Source: Pseudomonas azadiae (GTDB taxonomy: Bacteria > Pseudomonadota > Gammaproteobacteria > Pseudomonadales > Pseudomonadaceae). Taken from it: a DNA stretch of 64,000 bases. A model generated the notes under the pieces. The model saw only the letters and a program-made list of their open reading frames with translations, had not been told where the DNA came from and did no database searches. Shown in pieces: positions 1-8,825 of this stretch. Position 1 is the stretch's first letter, and every line of letters begins with the position of its first letter. The DNA is taken from assembly GCF_019145355.1 (NCBI RefSeq), contig NZ_JAHSTY010000002.1:434001-498000 (forward strand). The letters are read 5' to 3'. The translations under genes were made by a program, and so were the position numbers.

Positions 1-188
1 AGGGGGCGTGAAAAAAGGGTACGGGGAATGGCGGGTTTTGGGAACGTCGATAAGTATTAATCAGAGAATTCCTACGTGCAGGGCAAGCAGGCCGCTGAAA
101 CAATGCGTTGTGTTTTTGATGTCCAATTTTCTGAATGTTTATATGCTGTCTATTTAAACTTTCTGCCCGTATAAGAGGCCTGAATGCC
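1..188. other. Window edge, no gene seen
   Basis: I see no convincing coding frame in the first 188 bases. The stretch from about 120 to 188 is AT-richer than its surroundings and probably carries the promoter and ribosome binding site of the next gene (AAGAGG at 173-178). Confidence 0.5.
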
Positions 189-1175
189 ATGATGCTGCTA
201 CGTACCCTTGTTCTTGAACGCGATGGTCAAGATGCTCCGGTTAACGGTGCACTGCTCTGTGGGTTTGCTGTAGGTCAGACGGCTTCCAACTTTCTGGTTT
301 ATAGCCTGGATGAAGAGGTTGAACCGGGAAGTTCCCGGGTATATATCGCCGCTTTGCGTAAGAAACAGGACCGGTATTTCCTGAGTGGGGTTGAGTCCAA
401 GGAAGATCTGCAAGTGGCGCTGCACGTATTCAAGCAAATACTGACGTTGGCGGCTTCGGGGGTAAAGGCGGGCGGGGTGACTGAAACCCAGGTGCCTTAT
501 CACTTTGTCGAATTGAAAGGTTGCAAACTACCGCCGGCCAGGCCCGAGGACCACCACTCTGTGATCATCAAGAAAGCGCTGGTGATGAAAGTGATCACGT
601 TGGGCATGTCTGCCGCTACGCTGCCGGCTATCGAGAGTGCATCATTGATCGTGCCGTCTATTCGTTTTTCATCGCAAATGACCTCTCCCCCCAAGGTGGC
701 GAACCCTACTGAGCCCCCGCGACTGCCGATACATGAACAGCCTGTTGAAGCCCCTCTGCAAGCGACCGTCGAAGCACCCATCATGATGACGCAGGCCGCA
801 CCCTCTATCCAGCGGGAACCCGTTGCGCCGGCACAACCGACACGTGCGGCCTCAGGTAACGATAACGCTTTGTTCGAAGTGGACAGTACGTTGACCAACC
901 TTGCGCGTGTGTCTCAGGACCTGACCCAGCAGAAACGCGCGGTAATCGAACGGGAAGCGGCTCTTGAACAGTGGCAGGCGCGCTTGCAGCAGGCGCAAAA
1001 CGAACTGGACGAAAAGGCTCGAGAACTTGAGCATCGCACCACTCAATTGCATGATCAGTCGCTGGCGGTCAGCCAGAGGACCGAAGCCTTGAAGGTGATG
1101 GCGGCACAGGTGTCAGGTTTGCGCCAGAGTCTGCGAGGCATGCTGCTGGAGCTGGATGGAGTATTGGATAGCTAG
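189..1175 (+). CDS. Unknown protein with C-terminal coiled coil
   Basis: I do not recognise this 328-residue protein. An N-terminal globular part of about 115 residues begins MMLLRTLVLERDGQ. It is followed by a moderately hydrophobic stretch near residues 128-160 that could be a membrane segment, then a proline-rich linker, then a strongly heptad-like, Q/E/R-rich segment over roughly the last 90 residues that should form a coiled coil. The open frame extends upstream to 135, but the ATG at 189 has AAGAGG ten bases ahead of it and begins a more protein-like sequence. It stands alone upstream of greB on the same strand. The build (globular head, possible membrane anchor, linker, coiled coil) would suit a scaffold or envelope-linked protein, but no function can be assigned. 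Confidence 0.7.
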   Translation: MMLLRTLVLERDGQDAPVNGALLCGFAVGQTASNFLVYSLDEEVEPGSSRVYIAALRKKQDRYFLSGVESKEDLQVALHVFKQILTLAASGVKAGGVTETQVPYHFVELKGCKLPPARPEDHHSVIIKKALVMKVITLGMSAATLPAIESASLIVPSIRFSSQMTSPPKVANPTEPPRLPIHEQPVEAPLQATVEAPIMMTQAAPSIQREPVAPAQPTRAASGNDNALFEVDSTLTNLARVSQDLTQQKRAVIEREAALEQWQARLQQAQNELDEKARELEHRTTQLHDQSLAVSQRTEALKVMAAQVSGLRQSLRGMLLELDGVLDS

Positions 1176-1222
1176 ACTGGCCTGGCTACTTTCTCGGGTT
1201 CATTTATTATCAACGCCAGCCA

Positions 1223-1257
1223 GCCGATGCATGGGCTTGAAGCCCAGGCGTATCGGC
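1223..1257 (+). promoter_or_regulatory. Nested stem-loop in greB leader
   Basis: GCCGAT (1223-1228) pairs with ATCGGC (1252-1257). Inside it TGGGCT (1232-1237) pairs with AGCCCA (1241-1246) around a TGA loop. It lies between the preceding gene and the greB start, with no T-run after it, so it is either a weak terminator or a leader structure of greB. Confidence 0.45.
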
Positions 1258-1288
1258 ACCTATGGACATTGCCTGGGGATGCAAGCGT

Positions 1289-1762
1289 TTGAGTACCAAG
1301 CTGATTACCAAAGAAGGTCATGAAGCGCTGAAGAAAGAGCTGGATTATCTGTGGCGCGAAAAGCGCCCGGACACCACGCGTAAAGTGACGTGGGCGGCCT
1401 CGCTGGGGGATCGCAGCGAAAACGCCGACTATCAGTACAACAAGAAATTACTGCGCGAGATCGACCGTCGCGTGCGCTACCTGCGCAAGCGCCTGGAAGA
1501 CATGCGTGTGGTGGAGTACATGCCCGAGCAAGAGGGCAAAGTGTTTTTCGGTGCCTGGGTGGACATCGAAAACGAGCAGGGCGAGACCAAGCGTTTTCGC
1601 ATCGTTGGCTATGACGAGATCTACGACCGCATGGACTACATCTCCATCGACTCCCCCATGGCCCGAGCGCTGCTGCGCAAGGAAGTCGACGACGAGGCCA
1701 TTGTGCAGACGCCGAGTGGCGAAGTGTGCTGGTGGATCACCGGAATCGAGTATGTAAAGTGA
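1289..1762 (+). CDS. greB: Transcription elongation factor GreB
   Basis: GreB binds the secondary channel of RNA polymerase and stimulates cleavage of backtracked transcripts. The 157-residue product has the N-terminal coiled coil with the acidic tip LGDRSENADYQY, so the metal-coordinating D41 and E44 are present, and a C-terminal FKBP-like domain with the family pattern SPMARALL. I chose the TTG at 1289 (MSTKLITKEGH) because GreA/GreB proteins start this way and GGGGAT lies eight bases upstream; an upstream ATG at 1262 would add nine atypical residues. It is a single gene followed by a REP-like tandem array. A second, divergent Gre-like protein lies at 14428-14910. Confidence 0.95.
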   Translation: MSTKLITKEGHEALKKELDYLWREKRPDTTRKVTWAASLGDRSENADYQYNKKLLREIDRRVRYLRKRLEDMRVVEYMPEQEGKVFFGAWVDIENEQGETKRFRIVGYDEIYDRMDYISIDSPMARALLRKEVDDEAIVQTPSGEVCWWITGIEYVK

Positions 1763-1790
1763 GCAGAGTCCAGGCGCGACGACGATCAAC

Positions 1791-2200
1791 TGTGGGAGCT
1801 GTCGAGCCCCAGCGAGGCTGCGAAGGCGGCGGTACTGCCGGCATTTTCCTCGCCTGACCCACCGCTATCGCAGCCTCGCTAAAGCTCGGGAGCTCCCACA
1901 GGAGATCTGCTGTGTCGGCGGAATTTCGGTTGTACCTGCGAACACAATCCCCGCAGCAACGCAGCTCAAGTGTGGGAGCTGTCGAGCCCCAGCGAGGCTG
2001 CGAAGGCGGCGGTACTGCCGGCATTTTCCTCGCCTGGCCCACCGCTATCGCAGCCTCGCTAAAGCTCGGGAGCTCCCACAGTAGATCTGCTGTGTCGGCG
2101 GAATTTCGGTTGTACCTGCGAACACAATCCCCGCAGCAACGCAGCTCAACGGTGGGAGCTGTCGAGCCCCGGCGAGGCTGCGAAGGCGGCGGTACTGTGA
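1791..2200. repeat. 180-bp tandem array of REP-like units (type 3)
   Basis: Two full 180-bp units (1791-1970 and 1971-2150) differ at only about three positions, and a third unit is cut off near 2200. Each unit holds two inverted arms: one begins GTGGGAGCTGTCGAGCCC and runs into AGGCTGCGAAGGCGGC; the other reads CGCAGCCTCGCTAAAGCTC and ends GGGAGCTCCCACA. About 70 bases of unique sequence between pairs are also duplicated. The near identity suggests recent unit amplification. It differs in core sequence from the two other REP classes in this window. Confidence 0.9.
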
Positions 2201-2263
2201 AGATCTTTATCACCTGGCCCACCGAGCCGGCCGCACGCTTTGACGCATGCGGCCAGCAGCGTT

Positions 2264-4774
2264 CTAGCCTTCGCGTAACACAGTCAGCGGGCTGGCGTTG
2301 AGGGCGCGACGGGTGCCGAACACGCCGGCGCCGCCGATCAGTACGGCTCCGATTACGGGCAGCAGCAGTAGCCAGGGGTGGGGGTGCCAGGCCAGGTCAA
2401 ACGCGTAGCGGTACAGCACGAAGGTCACCAGTTCTGTCCCCAGTGCCGCCAATAGCCCGCTGACGGCGCCAAGCAAGCCGAACTCGATGCGCCTGGCCTT
2501 GACCAGCAGCTTGCGTTCGGCGCCCAGTGCGCGCAGCAGCGCGCCTTGGCGGATACGTTCGTCCAGGGTGGCTTGCAGGCCCGAGAACAGCACCGCCATG
2601 CCCGCCGCCAGGACAAACAGCAGCACGTATTCCACCGCCAGGGTCACTTGGGCGAGGATGCTGCGCAATTGCTCCAGCAGCGCCTCGACCTGCAGGATGG
2701 TCACGGCCGGAAAGGCCCGCGACAGGTCGACGATTTGCTGGTCATGCCCAGGCGCCAGGTAGAAGCTGGTCAGGTAGGTCGCCGGCAAATTCTGTAAGGT
2801 GCCCGGTTGGAAAATCATGAAGAAGTTGGGCTGGAAGTTATCCCAGTTGATGGTCCGCAGGCTGGTCACCCGCGCTTCGCGATTTTCCCCGGCGATGGTG
2901 AACACCAGGTGGTCGCCGAGCTTGAGCTTGAGGCTTTCCGCGACCTTGGCCTCCACCGAAACCCCAGGCAGGTCCTCGGTGGGCTGCTGCGTCCACCACG
3001 AACCCGCGGTCAACATGTTGCCCGGTGGGAGGTCGGCGGCCCAGGTCAGGCTCAGGTCGCGTTGGACCGCACGGTCGCCGCTGGAATCCTTGCTGACGAT
3101 CTCTTGCACCGGCTCCCCATTGATGCTGATCAACCGGCCGGGCACGACCGGGTAGAGCGGCGCGGACTGAGCCTGCAACTCCAGCAGGCGGGCGCCAAAG
3201 GCGTCCTTGTCGGCCGGCAGGATATTCAAGGCAAAGTAGTTGGGCGCGTCCTTGGGCAGTTGGTTCTGCCAGGTGTCGAGCAACTCGCCGCGCAACAGCG
3301 CAATCAAGCCCATGGACAACAGGATCAGGCCAAACGCCAGGGATTGACCGGCCGCCGCCAACGGGTGGCGCAGCAGTTGGCCCAGGCCCAGGCGCCACGG
3401 CAGTGAGGCGCGTGCCAGCAGGCGACGCAGGCTTTGCAGCAGCAGCAGGAGCAGCCCGCCAAGCACCAGTGCCGCCACCACACCACCACCGAGCAAGGCG
3501 AAGGTCAGCACCAGGTCGAGGCTCAGGCGCCACATGATCAAGCCCAGGGCGAACAGCGCCGCGCCATAGACCATCCAGGTGCTGGAAGGGATTGGCAACA
3601 TGTCGCGTCGCAACACTCGCAACGGCGGCACACGCCCCAGTGCCGCCAGCGGTGGCAAGGCGAAACCGGCGAGAGCGACCAACCCGGTGCCGATCCCGGC
3701 AATCGCCGGTAACAGCCCGCCCGGCGGCACGTCCGCCGGCAGCAGGTCATGAAGAAAGTAGAACAGGCCAAACTGCGCCAGCCAGCCGAGCACGGCACCG
3801 GCCAGGCTGGCCAGCAGCCCCAGTACAGTCAGTTGCAGCGTGAACAGCAACATGGCTTCACGTCGTGATAAGCCCAGGCAGCGCAGCAATGCGCTGGCGT
3901 CGAAGCGCCGGGTGGCGAAGCGGTTCGCCGACAGCGCCACAGCCACGCCGGCCAGCAGCACCGCCACCAGGCTGGCCATGTTCAGGTAGCGCTCGGCCTT
4001 GCCCAGGGCCCCGCCGATCTGCTGGTTGCCGTCCCGTGAATCCTGCAGGCGCTGGTTGGGGGCAAGGCCCGGCTTGATCAGGTCGCGATAGGTTTGCAGC
4101 ACGCTGCTGCCTTGTGGCCCGCGCCACAGTTCGCGGTAGCTGACGCGGCTGCCTGGCTGGACCACGCCAGTGGCGTCCAGGTCCGCCAGGTTGATCATCA
4201 CCCTGGGCGTAAGGCTGTAGAAGTTGCCGGCGCGATCCGGCTCATAAGTGAGCACGCGCGCCAGGCGCAGGGTTTTCATGCCCACGTCGATGCTGTCGCC
4301 GACCTTGAGGTCCAGGGCCGTCAGCAGCCGCGCTTCCACCCAGGCTTCGCCGGGTTTCGGGCCGCCTCCCGGGGTTTCATCGCCAAAGGGGGCGCCCGCG
4401 CTTTTCAGTTCACCGCGCAGCGGGTACTGCTCGTTCACCGCCTTGATGCTGGAGAGCTGGATGCCGTTATCGGTGGCAATCACGCTGGAGAATTCCACGA
4501 CCCGGGCGTGATCCAGGCCCAGCTCGACGCCGGACTGGATTTGCTCGGGGCGGGCCGGCGAGCTGCCTTCAAGCACCAGGTCGGCACCCAGGAACTCAGT
4601 CGCGCGCAGCAGCATGGCGCCATTGAGGCGGGCACCGAAATAACCGATGGCGGTGCTGGCGGCCACGGCCACCAGCAGGGCGAAGAACAGCACGCGCAGT
4701 TCACCGGCGCGGGCATCGCGCAGCAATTGGCGCATGGCAAGGCTGAACAGGCGCAACAGCGGCAAACGTGCCAT
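2264..4774 (-). CDS. FtsX-like ABC transporter permease (YbbP-like)
   Basis: This 836-residue inner-membrane protein has one N-terminal transmembrane helix (about residues 20-45), a large periplasmic domain, a central block of several helices (about 260-480), a second periplasmic domain, and a C-terminal FtsX-type block of helices with the conserved stretch [19 protein letters not shown]. The duplicated FtsX/MacB-type layout matches the YbbP family, thought to pair with an ATPase and, next to a TesA lipase, to handle lipids or lipid-linked molecules; the substrate is unproven. Its ATG at 4774 overlaps the TGA of the upstream ATPase gene as ATGA, so the two are translationally coupled. P. aeruginosa appears to have the same order (from memory, PA2856-PA2858). 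Confidence 0.88.
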   Translation of the reverse strand: MARLPLLRLFSLAMRQLLRDARAGELRVLFFALLVAVAASTAIGYFGARLNGAMLLRATEFLGADLVLEGSSPARPEQIQSGVELGLDHARVVEFSSVIATDNGIQLSSIKAVNEQYPLRGELKSAGAPFGDETPGGGPKPGEAWVEARLLTALDLKVGDSIDVGMKTLRLARVLTYEPDRAGNFYSLTPRVMINLADLDATGVVQPGSRVSYRELWRGPQGSSVLQTYRDLIKPGLAPNQRLQDSRDGNQQIGGALGKAERYLNMASLVAVLLAGVAVALSANRFATRRFDASALLRCLGLSRREAMLLFTLQLTVLGLLASLAGAVLGWLAQFGLFYFLHDLLPADVPPGGLLPAIAGIGTGLVALAGFALPPLAALGRVPPLRVLRRDMLPIPSSTWMVYGAALFALGLIMWRLSLDLVLTFALLGGGVVAALVLGGLLLLLLQSLRRLLARASLPWRLGLGQLLRHPLAAAGQSLAFGLILLSMGLIALLRGELLDTWQNQLPKDAPNYFALNILPADKDAFGARLLELQAQSAPLYPVVPGRLISINGEPVQEIVSKDSSGDRAVQRDLSLTWAADLPPGNMLTAGSWWTQQPTEDLPGVSVEAKVAESLKLKLGDHLVFTIAGENREARVTSLRTINWDNFQPNFFMIFQPGTLQNLPATYLTSFYLAPGHDQQIVDLSRAFPAVTILQVEALLEQLRSILAQVTLAVEYVLLFVLAAGMAVLFSGLQATLDERIRQGALLRALGAERKLLVKARRIEFGLLGAVSGLLAALGTELVTFVLYRYAFDLAWHPHPWLLLLPVIGAVLIGGAGVFGTRRALNASPLTVLREG

Positions 4775-5457
4775 CAAGGCTCCAGGGGCGCGACCATCAG
4801 GCCGGCTTCAAGGCGGATCAGGCGTCGGCAACGGTGGGCCAGGCGCTCGTCGTGGGTGACCAGCACCAGGGTCGTGCCGTTTTCTTGGTTGAGTTCGAAC
4901 AGCAGGTCGCTGATGCGCTCGCCGGTGTGGCTGTCGAGGTTGCCGGTGGGTTCATCGGCAAACAGCACGTCCGGCTCGGCGGCAAAGGCGCGGGCAATCG
5001 CCACCCGTTGTTGCTCGCCACCGGAGAGTTGGCGCGGGGAGTGGGTCAGGCGCTGGCCCAGGCCTACGCGTTCGAGCAGGTGCCGGGCTCGCTCGCGGGC
5101 GTCCTTGCGGCCATCAAGCTCCAGCGGCAACATCACGTTTTCCAAGGCGTTGAGGCTGTCGAGCAGTTGGAACGACTGGAATACAAAGCCTACGTGTTCG
5201 GCGCGGATGCGCGCGCGCTGGTCTTCGTCGAGGGTGCTCAGGGCCTGGCCGGCGAGGGTGACTTCACCGCTGCTGGGCAGGTCGAGACCGGCCAGCAGGC
5301 CCAGGAGGGTGGATTTGCCGGAACCGGAACTGCCGACGATAGCCAGGCTATCGCCCTTGTTCAGTTCCAGGCTCAGTTCGTGCAGGATAGTCAGTTCACC
5401 TTCCGCGCTGGGAACCACTTTGCTAAGGTTTCGCGCGGTGAGAATGCTTGCGCCCAT
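4774..5457 (-). CDS. ABC transporter ATP-binding protein (YbbA-like)
   Basis: A 227-residue ATPase of the MacB/LolD/YbbA group. It shows Walker [10 protein letters not shown] (residues 42-50), the signature [14 protein letters not shown], and Walker [12 protein letters not shown] followed by the H-loop LVLVTHDE. It should energise the permease encoded directly downstream in an ATGA overlap. The start [13 protein letters not shown] at 5457 was chosen because longer frames run back across the divergent tesA gene. The two divergent start codons are only ten bases apart, so each gene's promoter must lie inside the other's coding sequence. Confidence 0.92.
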   Translation of the reverse strand: MGASILTARNLSKVVPSAEGELTILHELSLELNKGDSLAIVGSSGSGKSTLLGLLAGLDLPSSGEVTLAGQALSTLDEDQRARIRAEHVGFVFQSFQLLDSLNALENVMLPLELDGRKDARERARHLLERVGLGQRLTHSPRQLSGGEQQRVAIARAFAAEPDVLFADEPTGNLDSHTGERISDLLFELNQENGTTLVLVTHDERLAHRCRRLIRLEAGLMVAPLEP

Positions 5458-5467
5458 GGAGAATCCG

Positions 5468-6073
5468 ATGCGAATGTGGTTTTTGAGTGCTGGCCTGGCC
5501 TTGATGTGCATGGCCCAGAACGCAGCGGCGGGTACAGTCCTGATCGTTGGCGATAGTATCAGTGCCGGTTTCGGCCTGGATACCCGTAAAGGGTGGGTCG
5601 CCTTGCTGGAGCAACGGCTCAAGCAGGAAGGTTTCGACGATAGAGTGGTGAATGCGTCCATCAGCGGCGACACCAGTGCCGGAGGCCTCGCGCGGCTGCC
5701 GGCGGCGCTTGCAGAGCATAAGCCGGAGGTCGTGATCATCGAGTTGGGCGGCAATGACGGCTTGCGCGGGCAGCCGCCTGCGCAATTGAAACAAAATCTT
5801 GCGTCGATGATTGACCAGTCCAAGGCCGGTGGCGCCAAGGTGTTGCTGTTGGGCATGCAGTTGCCGCCCAATTACGGCCCGCGATACACCTCGGCATTTG
5901 CCGAAGTCTTTGGTGCATTGGCCAAGGAAAAAAACGTCCCGCTGGTGCCGTTTTTCCTGGAGGGCGTGGGCGGGCATCCCGACATGATGCAGGCCGATCA
6001 ACTGCACCCGGCGGTCGGCGCCCAGGGCAAGTTGCTGGAAAATGTCTGGCCGACGCTCAAACCGCTGCTTTGA
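5468..6073 (+). CDS. tesA: Arylesterase / acyl-CoA thioesterase I, periplasmic
   Basis: A 201-residue SGNH hydrolase of the TesA family (thioesterase I, lysophospholipase L1, arylesterase). A signal peptide of about 21 residues ends in QNAAAG. Block I is GDSISAGFG with the nucleophile Ser30; the oxyanion Asn block is GGNDGLRG; the catalytic Asp/His block is DQLHP near the C terminus. The mature enzyme should be periplasmic and cleave acyl esters and thioesters. The start at 5468 has GGAG six bases upstream; an in-frame ATG at 5456 lies before that site. It is divergent from, and nearly touches, the YbbA/YbbP-like genes, an arrangement that implies a shared lipid-related job. Confidence 0.93.
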   Translation: MRMWFLSAGLALMCMAQNAAAGTVLIVGDSISAGFGLDTRKGWVALLEQRLKQEGFDDRVVNASISGDTSAGGLARLPAALAEHKPEVVIIELGGNDGLRGQPPAQLKQNLASMIDQSKAGGAKVLLLGMQLPPNYGPRYTSAFAEVFGALAKEKNVPLVPFFLEGVGGHPDMMQADQLHPAVGAQGKLLENVWPTLKPLL

Positions 6074-6131
6074 CGCTTTTCTACCGGCAGGCTTTCGGCT
6101 AAGGTGGCGCCCCCCCGATTTGGAGCCCCTG

Positions 6132-6425
6132 ATGTCGCGTCCTGCCTGGTCCCTGTTTAATTACCAACTGATCGAGCCGGACGAGCAGCTGGATCTGTTC
6201 GCCTGCCAGGAAGTGCGGGTGCATCTGGTGGCGCGTCAATTGGAACTGGGCGGCTCCATCGATCGCACGTTGTGCGGCACGCTACTGCCGGCGCAGCCAC
6301 GCTGGTCGCGGGTGGACCGTTCGATTTTCCAGGACCAGCGCCTGTGCCCGTTATGCCGGGCCATCCTGGAATCCCAGAAACGCGGTACGCCGCCGATCTG
6401 GCCGGAGCTGCGTTTCGAACTCTAG
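6132..6425 (+). CDS. Small conserved protein, function unknown
   Basis: A 97-residue soluble protein beginning MSRPAWSLFNYQLIEPDEQLDL. It contains a C-terminal CPLC pair and another Cys in the middle (RTLCGTLL), which could bind metal or form a disulfide, but the pattern is not one I can name. It lies 58 bases after tesA on the same strand and 85 bases before an L,D-transpeptidase gene. In P. aeruginosa a small conserved hypothetical occupies the same place (from memory). Codon use is like its neighbours. Confidence 0.75.
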   Translation: MSRPAWSLFNYQLIEPDEQLDLFACQEVRVHLVARQLELGGSIDRTLCGTLLPAQPRWSRVDRSIFQDQRLCPLCRAILESQKRGTPPIWPELRFEL

Positions 6426-6510
6426 GGTGGCGACAAGCTTGCAGCTAGAGGTTCGCTTCACGTATACAATCGATTTTTACCTACCCGTCGTTCTGCGAAG
6501 GATTACCCGG

Positions 6511-7476
6511 ATGTTGTCGCGCCTTTCCGTCGTCACCTGCTGCCTGTCTCTCGCTGCACTCTGTGCGGCCGGTTCCGCATCAGCCCTGCAGTTGCCCTTG
6601 CCGCCACCGGGTGAAGACATCGTCGGCCAGGTCCAGGTGATCAAGGCCAAGTACGAAGATACCTTTGCCGACCTGGGCACCACCTATGACCTGGGGTATT
6701 CGGAGATGGTCGCGGCCAACCCGGGCGTGGATGCCTGGCTGCCGGGGGCGGGCACCGACATCGTGCTGCCGACGCGTTTCATCCTGCCGCCGGGGCCCCG
6801 CGAAGGCATCGTGATCAACCTGGCGGAATACCGGCTTTACTACTACCCCAAGGGCCAGAACGTGGTCTACACGTTCCCGTTGGGGATCGGTCGTGAAGGC
6901 TGGGGCTCGCCTATTGCCCACACCAGCATTATCGCCAAGACACCCAACCCGACGTGGACCCCGCCCGCCTCGATCAAGGCTGAGCACGCCGCCAACGGCG
7001 ATCCGCTGCCCAATGTGGTGCCCGCCGGCCCCGACAACCCGTTGGGCCCGTTCAAGTTCACCCTGGGGACGCCGGGTTACCTGATCCACGGTTCCAATGC
7101 GAAGTTCGGCATCGGCACGCGTACCAGCCACGGCTGCTTCCGCATGTTCAACAATAACGTGCTGGAGATGGCCAGCATGGTGCCGGTGGGCACGTCGGTG
7201 CGCATCATCAACGACGCCTACAAGTTCGGCAGCAGCGGCGGCAAGGTTTACCTGGAAGCGCATACGCCGTTAAATGATGACGGCACGCCGTCGGTGGTCG
7301 ATAAGCACACGGCGGTGATCAACGCCTTGCTCAAACGTGAAGACCTGGCCAACCAATTGCGGGTTAACTGGGACCAGGTACGTGACGTGGTCGCGGCGGA
7401 AGACGGGCTGCCGACGGAAATCGGCGTGCCCGGCGCAGCCTCGGTAGCCGCAAGCGTACCTCTGGATCCCCTGTAG
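6511..7476 (+). CDS. L,D-transpeptidase (YkuD/ErfK family)
   Basis: A 321-residue secreted protein. The signal peptide (residues 1-27) ends ...GSASA. It is followed by a LysM-like module (GQVQVIKAKYEDTFADLGTTYDLG) and a YkuD catalytic domain with the active-site motif SHGCFRM preceded by IHGSN. Such enzymes cross-link meso-DAP residues of peptidoglycan or attach Lpp-type lipoproteins to it. The OprI lipoprotein gene, convergent immediately downstream and ending in RK like Braun lipoprotein, is a plausible acceptor; that link is inferred. The ATG at 6511 begins a clean signal peptide (MLSRLSVVTCCLSLAALCAA). Confidence 0.92.
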   Translation: MLSRLSVVTCCLSLAALCAAGSASALQLPLPPPGEDIVGQVQVIKAKYEDTFADLGTTYDLGYSEMVAANPGVDAWLPGAGTDIVLPTRFILPPGPREGIVINLAEYRLYYYPKGQNVVYTFPLGIGREGWGSPIAHTSIIAKTPNPTWTPPASIKAEHAANGDPLPNVVPAGPDNPLGPFKFTLGTPGYLIHGSNAKFGIGTRTSHGCFRMFNNNVLEMASMVPVGTSVRIINDAYKFGSSGGKVYLEAHTPLNDDGTPSVVDKHTAVINALLKREDLANQLRVNWDQVRDVVAAEDGLPTEIGVPGAASVAASVPLDPL

Positions 7477-7503
7477 GCGCGTGGGCGTTAAGCGCAGATC
7501 CCC

Positions 7504-7593
7504 TGTGGGAGCGGGCTTGCCCGCGAAGACGGCAGCCTGGCAAACATTGATCTTGACTGGCCCACCGCTATCGCGGGCAAGCCCGCTCCCACA
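7504..7593. repeat. REPIN-like inverted pair, type 1
   Basis: TGTGGGAGCGGGCTTGCCCG opens the element and CGGGCAAGCCCGCTCCCACA closes it in reverse orientation, with about 45 bases between the arms. It lies between the 3' ends of the L,D-transpeptidase and oprI genes. The core GTGGGAGCGGGCTTGC resembles the GI class described in P. fluorescens. Confidence 0.9.
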
Positions 7594-7605
7594 AGGAATC
7601 GCGCG

Positions 7606-7640
7606 CAATAAAAAAGCCGACCCATAAATGGGTCGGCTTG
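7606..7640 (-). terminator. Rho-independent terminator of oprI
   Basis: An 11-bp perfect stem (AAGCCGACCCA, 7614-7624, with TGGGTCGGCTT, 7629-7639) around a four-base loop. On the minus strand it is followed by TTTTTTATTG, a typical U-tract, about 20 bases after the oprI stop codon. Confidence 0.9.
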
Positions 7641-7660
7641 ATAACAACCCCGAAGGATTA

Positions 7661-7912
7661 TTACTTGCGGCTAGCTTTTTCAAGCATACGCAGGGCGCGC
7701 TCGTTAGCTTCGTCAGCAGTCTGTTGTGCTTTTTGAGCAGCAGCCAGCGCTTCATCAGCTTTACGGTAGGCTTCGTCTGCACGAGCCTGGGAGCGAGCTG
7801 CTGCGTCTTCAGTTGCAGTCAGACGTGCTTCGGTTTCTTTGGAGACGCTGCTGCAACCGGTGGCCAGAACTGCGGCCAGAGCCAGTGCAGAGAATTTCAG
7901 AACGTTGTTCAT
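7661..7912 (-). CDS. oprI: Outer membrane lipoprotein OprI (Lpp family)
   Basis: An 83-residue Braun-type lipoprotein. The signal peptide ends in the lipobox LATGC, giving a lipidated Cys at residue 20. The rest is an Ala/Glu/Arg-rich alpha-helical coiled coil ([20 protein letters not shown]) ending KASRK, whose terminal Lys is the expected site of covalent attachment to peptidoglycan. Length and sequence match OprI of pseudomonads, one of their most abundant proteins. Start [13 protein letters not shown] was preferred over an ATG five codons upstream because it gives the standard signal peptide. It has a strong terminator and a recognisable promoter. Confidence 0.97.
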   Translation of the reverse strand: MNNVLKFSALALAAVLATGCSSVSKETEARLTATEDAAARSQARADEAYRKADEALAAAQKAQQTADEANERALRMLEKASRK

Positions 7913-7980
7913 CGTGTTCCCCTTCAAGGACTTTCTATTAGATGGCTAGTTCGCCCAGAGTGAGCTAATAGCCGGCGTAC

Positions 7981-8008
7981 ATACTACCCATTACTTGTAG
8001 TAAGTAAA
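7981..8008 (-). promoter_or_regulatory. Predicted sigma-70 promoter of oprI
   Basis: On the minus strand TTTACT (forward 8003-8008) and TAGTAT (forward 7981-7986) are 16 bases apart, giving a leader of about 60 nucleotides. An A-rich tract lies just upstream (8026-8035), inside an 8-bp inverted repeat CGCAAGAA/TTCTTGCG (8018-8025 and 8036-8043), and could serve as an UP element. Confidence 0.5.
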
Positions 8009-8043
8009 CTGACGTAGCGCAAGAAGTAAAAAAAATTCTTGCG

Positions 8044-8526
8044 GCGCATCTTTTTTGGCTGATCTTGTGCAGGTTTGTATAAAAACCGTCCAGTTTCTTT
8101 CGATCGGTCGCGCATTGGATCCAGGCTAAGAGGGCCGGCCCGCATGCCTCAGGCCCTGCGGGCAGATGAAATTTTATATATCCATGTCGACACTTACGTT
8201 CCGCTTGGGTTTAGCCGACCCGGCATCTTTTACGCATATAGAGGTGACTTTAAGAGCGCGAGTTCGTCTCAAGGTTCAACTGCCGGCAATGTTCAGGCTT
8301 TCGATCATCGGCTGGTCGCAAGCCCTTTCTATATCCGCCAGCGGCAGGGAATGACGAGTGCGCCTTGAGCAATCGCAGGATTGGTGCCTACTATTCCCTA
8401 CGTGCTGGCTGTGAGCGCTCAGGGTTTTCTCGCTGTCGAAACCGGCACGGGGTGGCGTAGATGTTCCTTCGCCGGAAAAACATCGGTAAGGTAGGGGTCA
8501 GAATTCAAGACCCGCGAGGAGTAGTG
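8044..8526. other. Long non-coding gap with stem-loops
   Basis: About 480 bases between the oprI promoter and the next gene hold no credible reading frame. Visible structures are GCCCGC/GCGGGC (8138-8143 with 8158-8163, enclosing a GCC/GGC mini-stem), a GATGTT...AACATC stem-loop just before 8485, and GGGTC/GACCC (8495-8499 with 8509-8513) directly ahead of the ribosome binding site of the GNAT-like gene. It may be a long leader or contain a small RNA. Confidence 0.45.
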
Positions 8527-8808
8527 ATGAGCGAGGCGTTGTCCATCCACCATGACCAGGCTGGTCATCAGTTCGAGACCAATGTGGACGGTCATCGTGC
8601 CTATCTGACCTACATGGACCTCGGCAAACAGACCCTGGATATCTATCGTACCTTCGTGCCCAACGCACTGCGGGGTCGTGGTATCGCGGCGGCATTGACC
8701 GAAGAGGCCCTTAAATTCGCCGAAGAGTCAGGCTACACGGTGATCCCGTCCTGCTCCTACGTCGAACGCTACATGGAGCGCCACCAGCGCCATGCCGCGA
8801 AGCTGTAA
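8527..8808 (+). CDS. GNAT-like N-acetyltransferase (YjdJ/GtlB5-type)
   Basis: A 93-residue protein of the small YidJ/COG2388 type acetyltransferase family. It carries the acetyl-CoA loop ALRGRGIAAALTEEAL (consensus R/Q-x-x-G-x-G/A) and the family C terminus IPSCSYVERYMERH. Substrates of this subfamily are unknown. The ATG at 8527 follows a strong ribosome binding site, GAGGAG at 8515-8520. Its 3' end faces the class I DAHP synthase gene across a shared terminator. Confidence 0.88.
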   Translation: MSEALSIHHDQAGHQFETNVDGHRAYLTYMDLGKQTLDIYRTFVPNALRGRGIAAALTEEALKFAEESGYTVIPSCSYVERYMERHQRHAAKL

Positions 8809-8825
8809 GCACCTATGACAGAATA

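Noticed and set aside
1791..2200. Tandem repeat as a CRISPR array
   Set aside because: Repeat units are 180 bases, spacers are themselves duplicated, and there are no cas genes.
1737..2301. Open frames running through the 180-bp tandem repeat on both strands
   Set aside because: The repeat length is a multiple of three, so frames stay open automatically. The translations are repetitive and contain the REP hairpins.
4094..5467. Upstream extension of the tesA frame across the ABC transporter genes
   Set aside because: Only the part from 5468 has a signal peptide and SGNH motifs; the extension is antisense to convincing transporter motifs.
8075..8368. 97-codon frame in the gap after oprI
   Set aside because: No ribosome binding site, poor codon use for this genome and no recognisable features.
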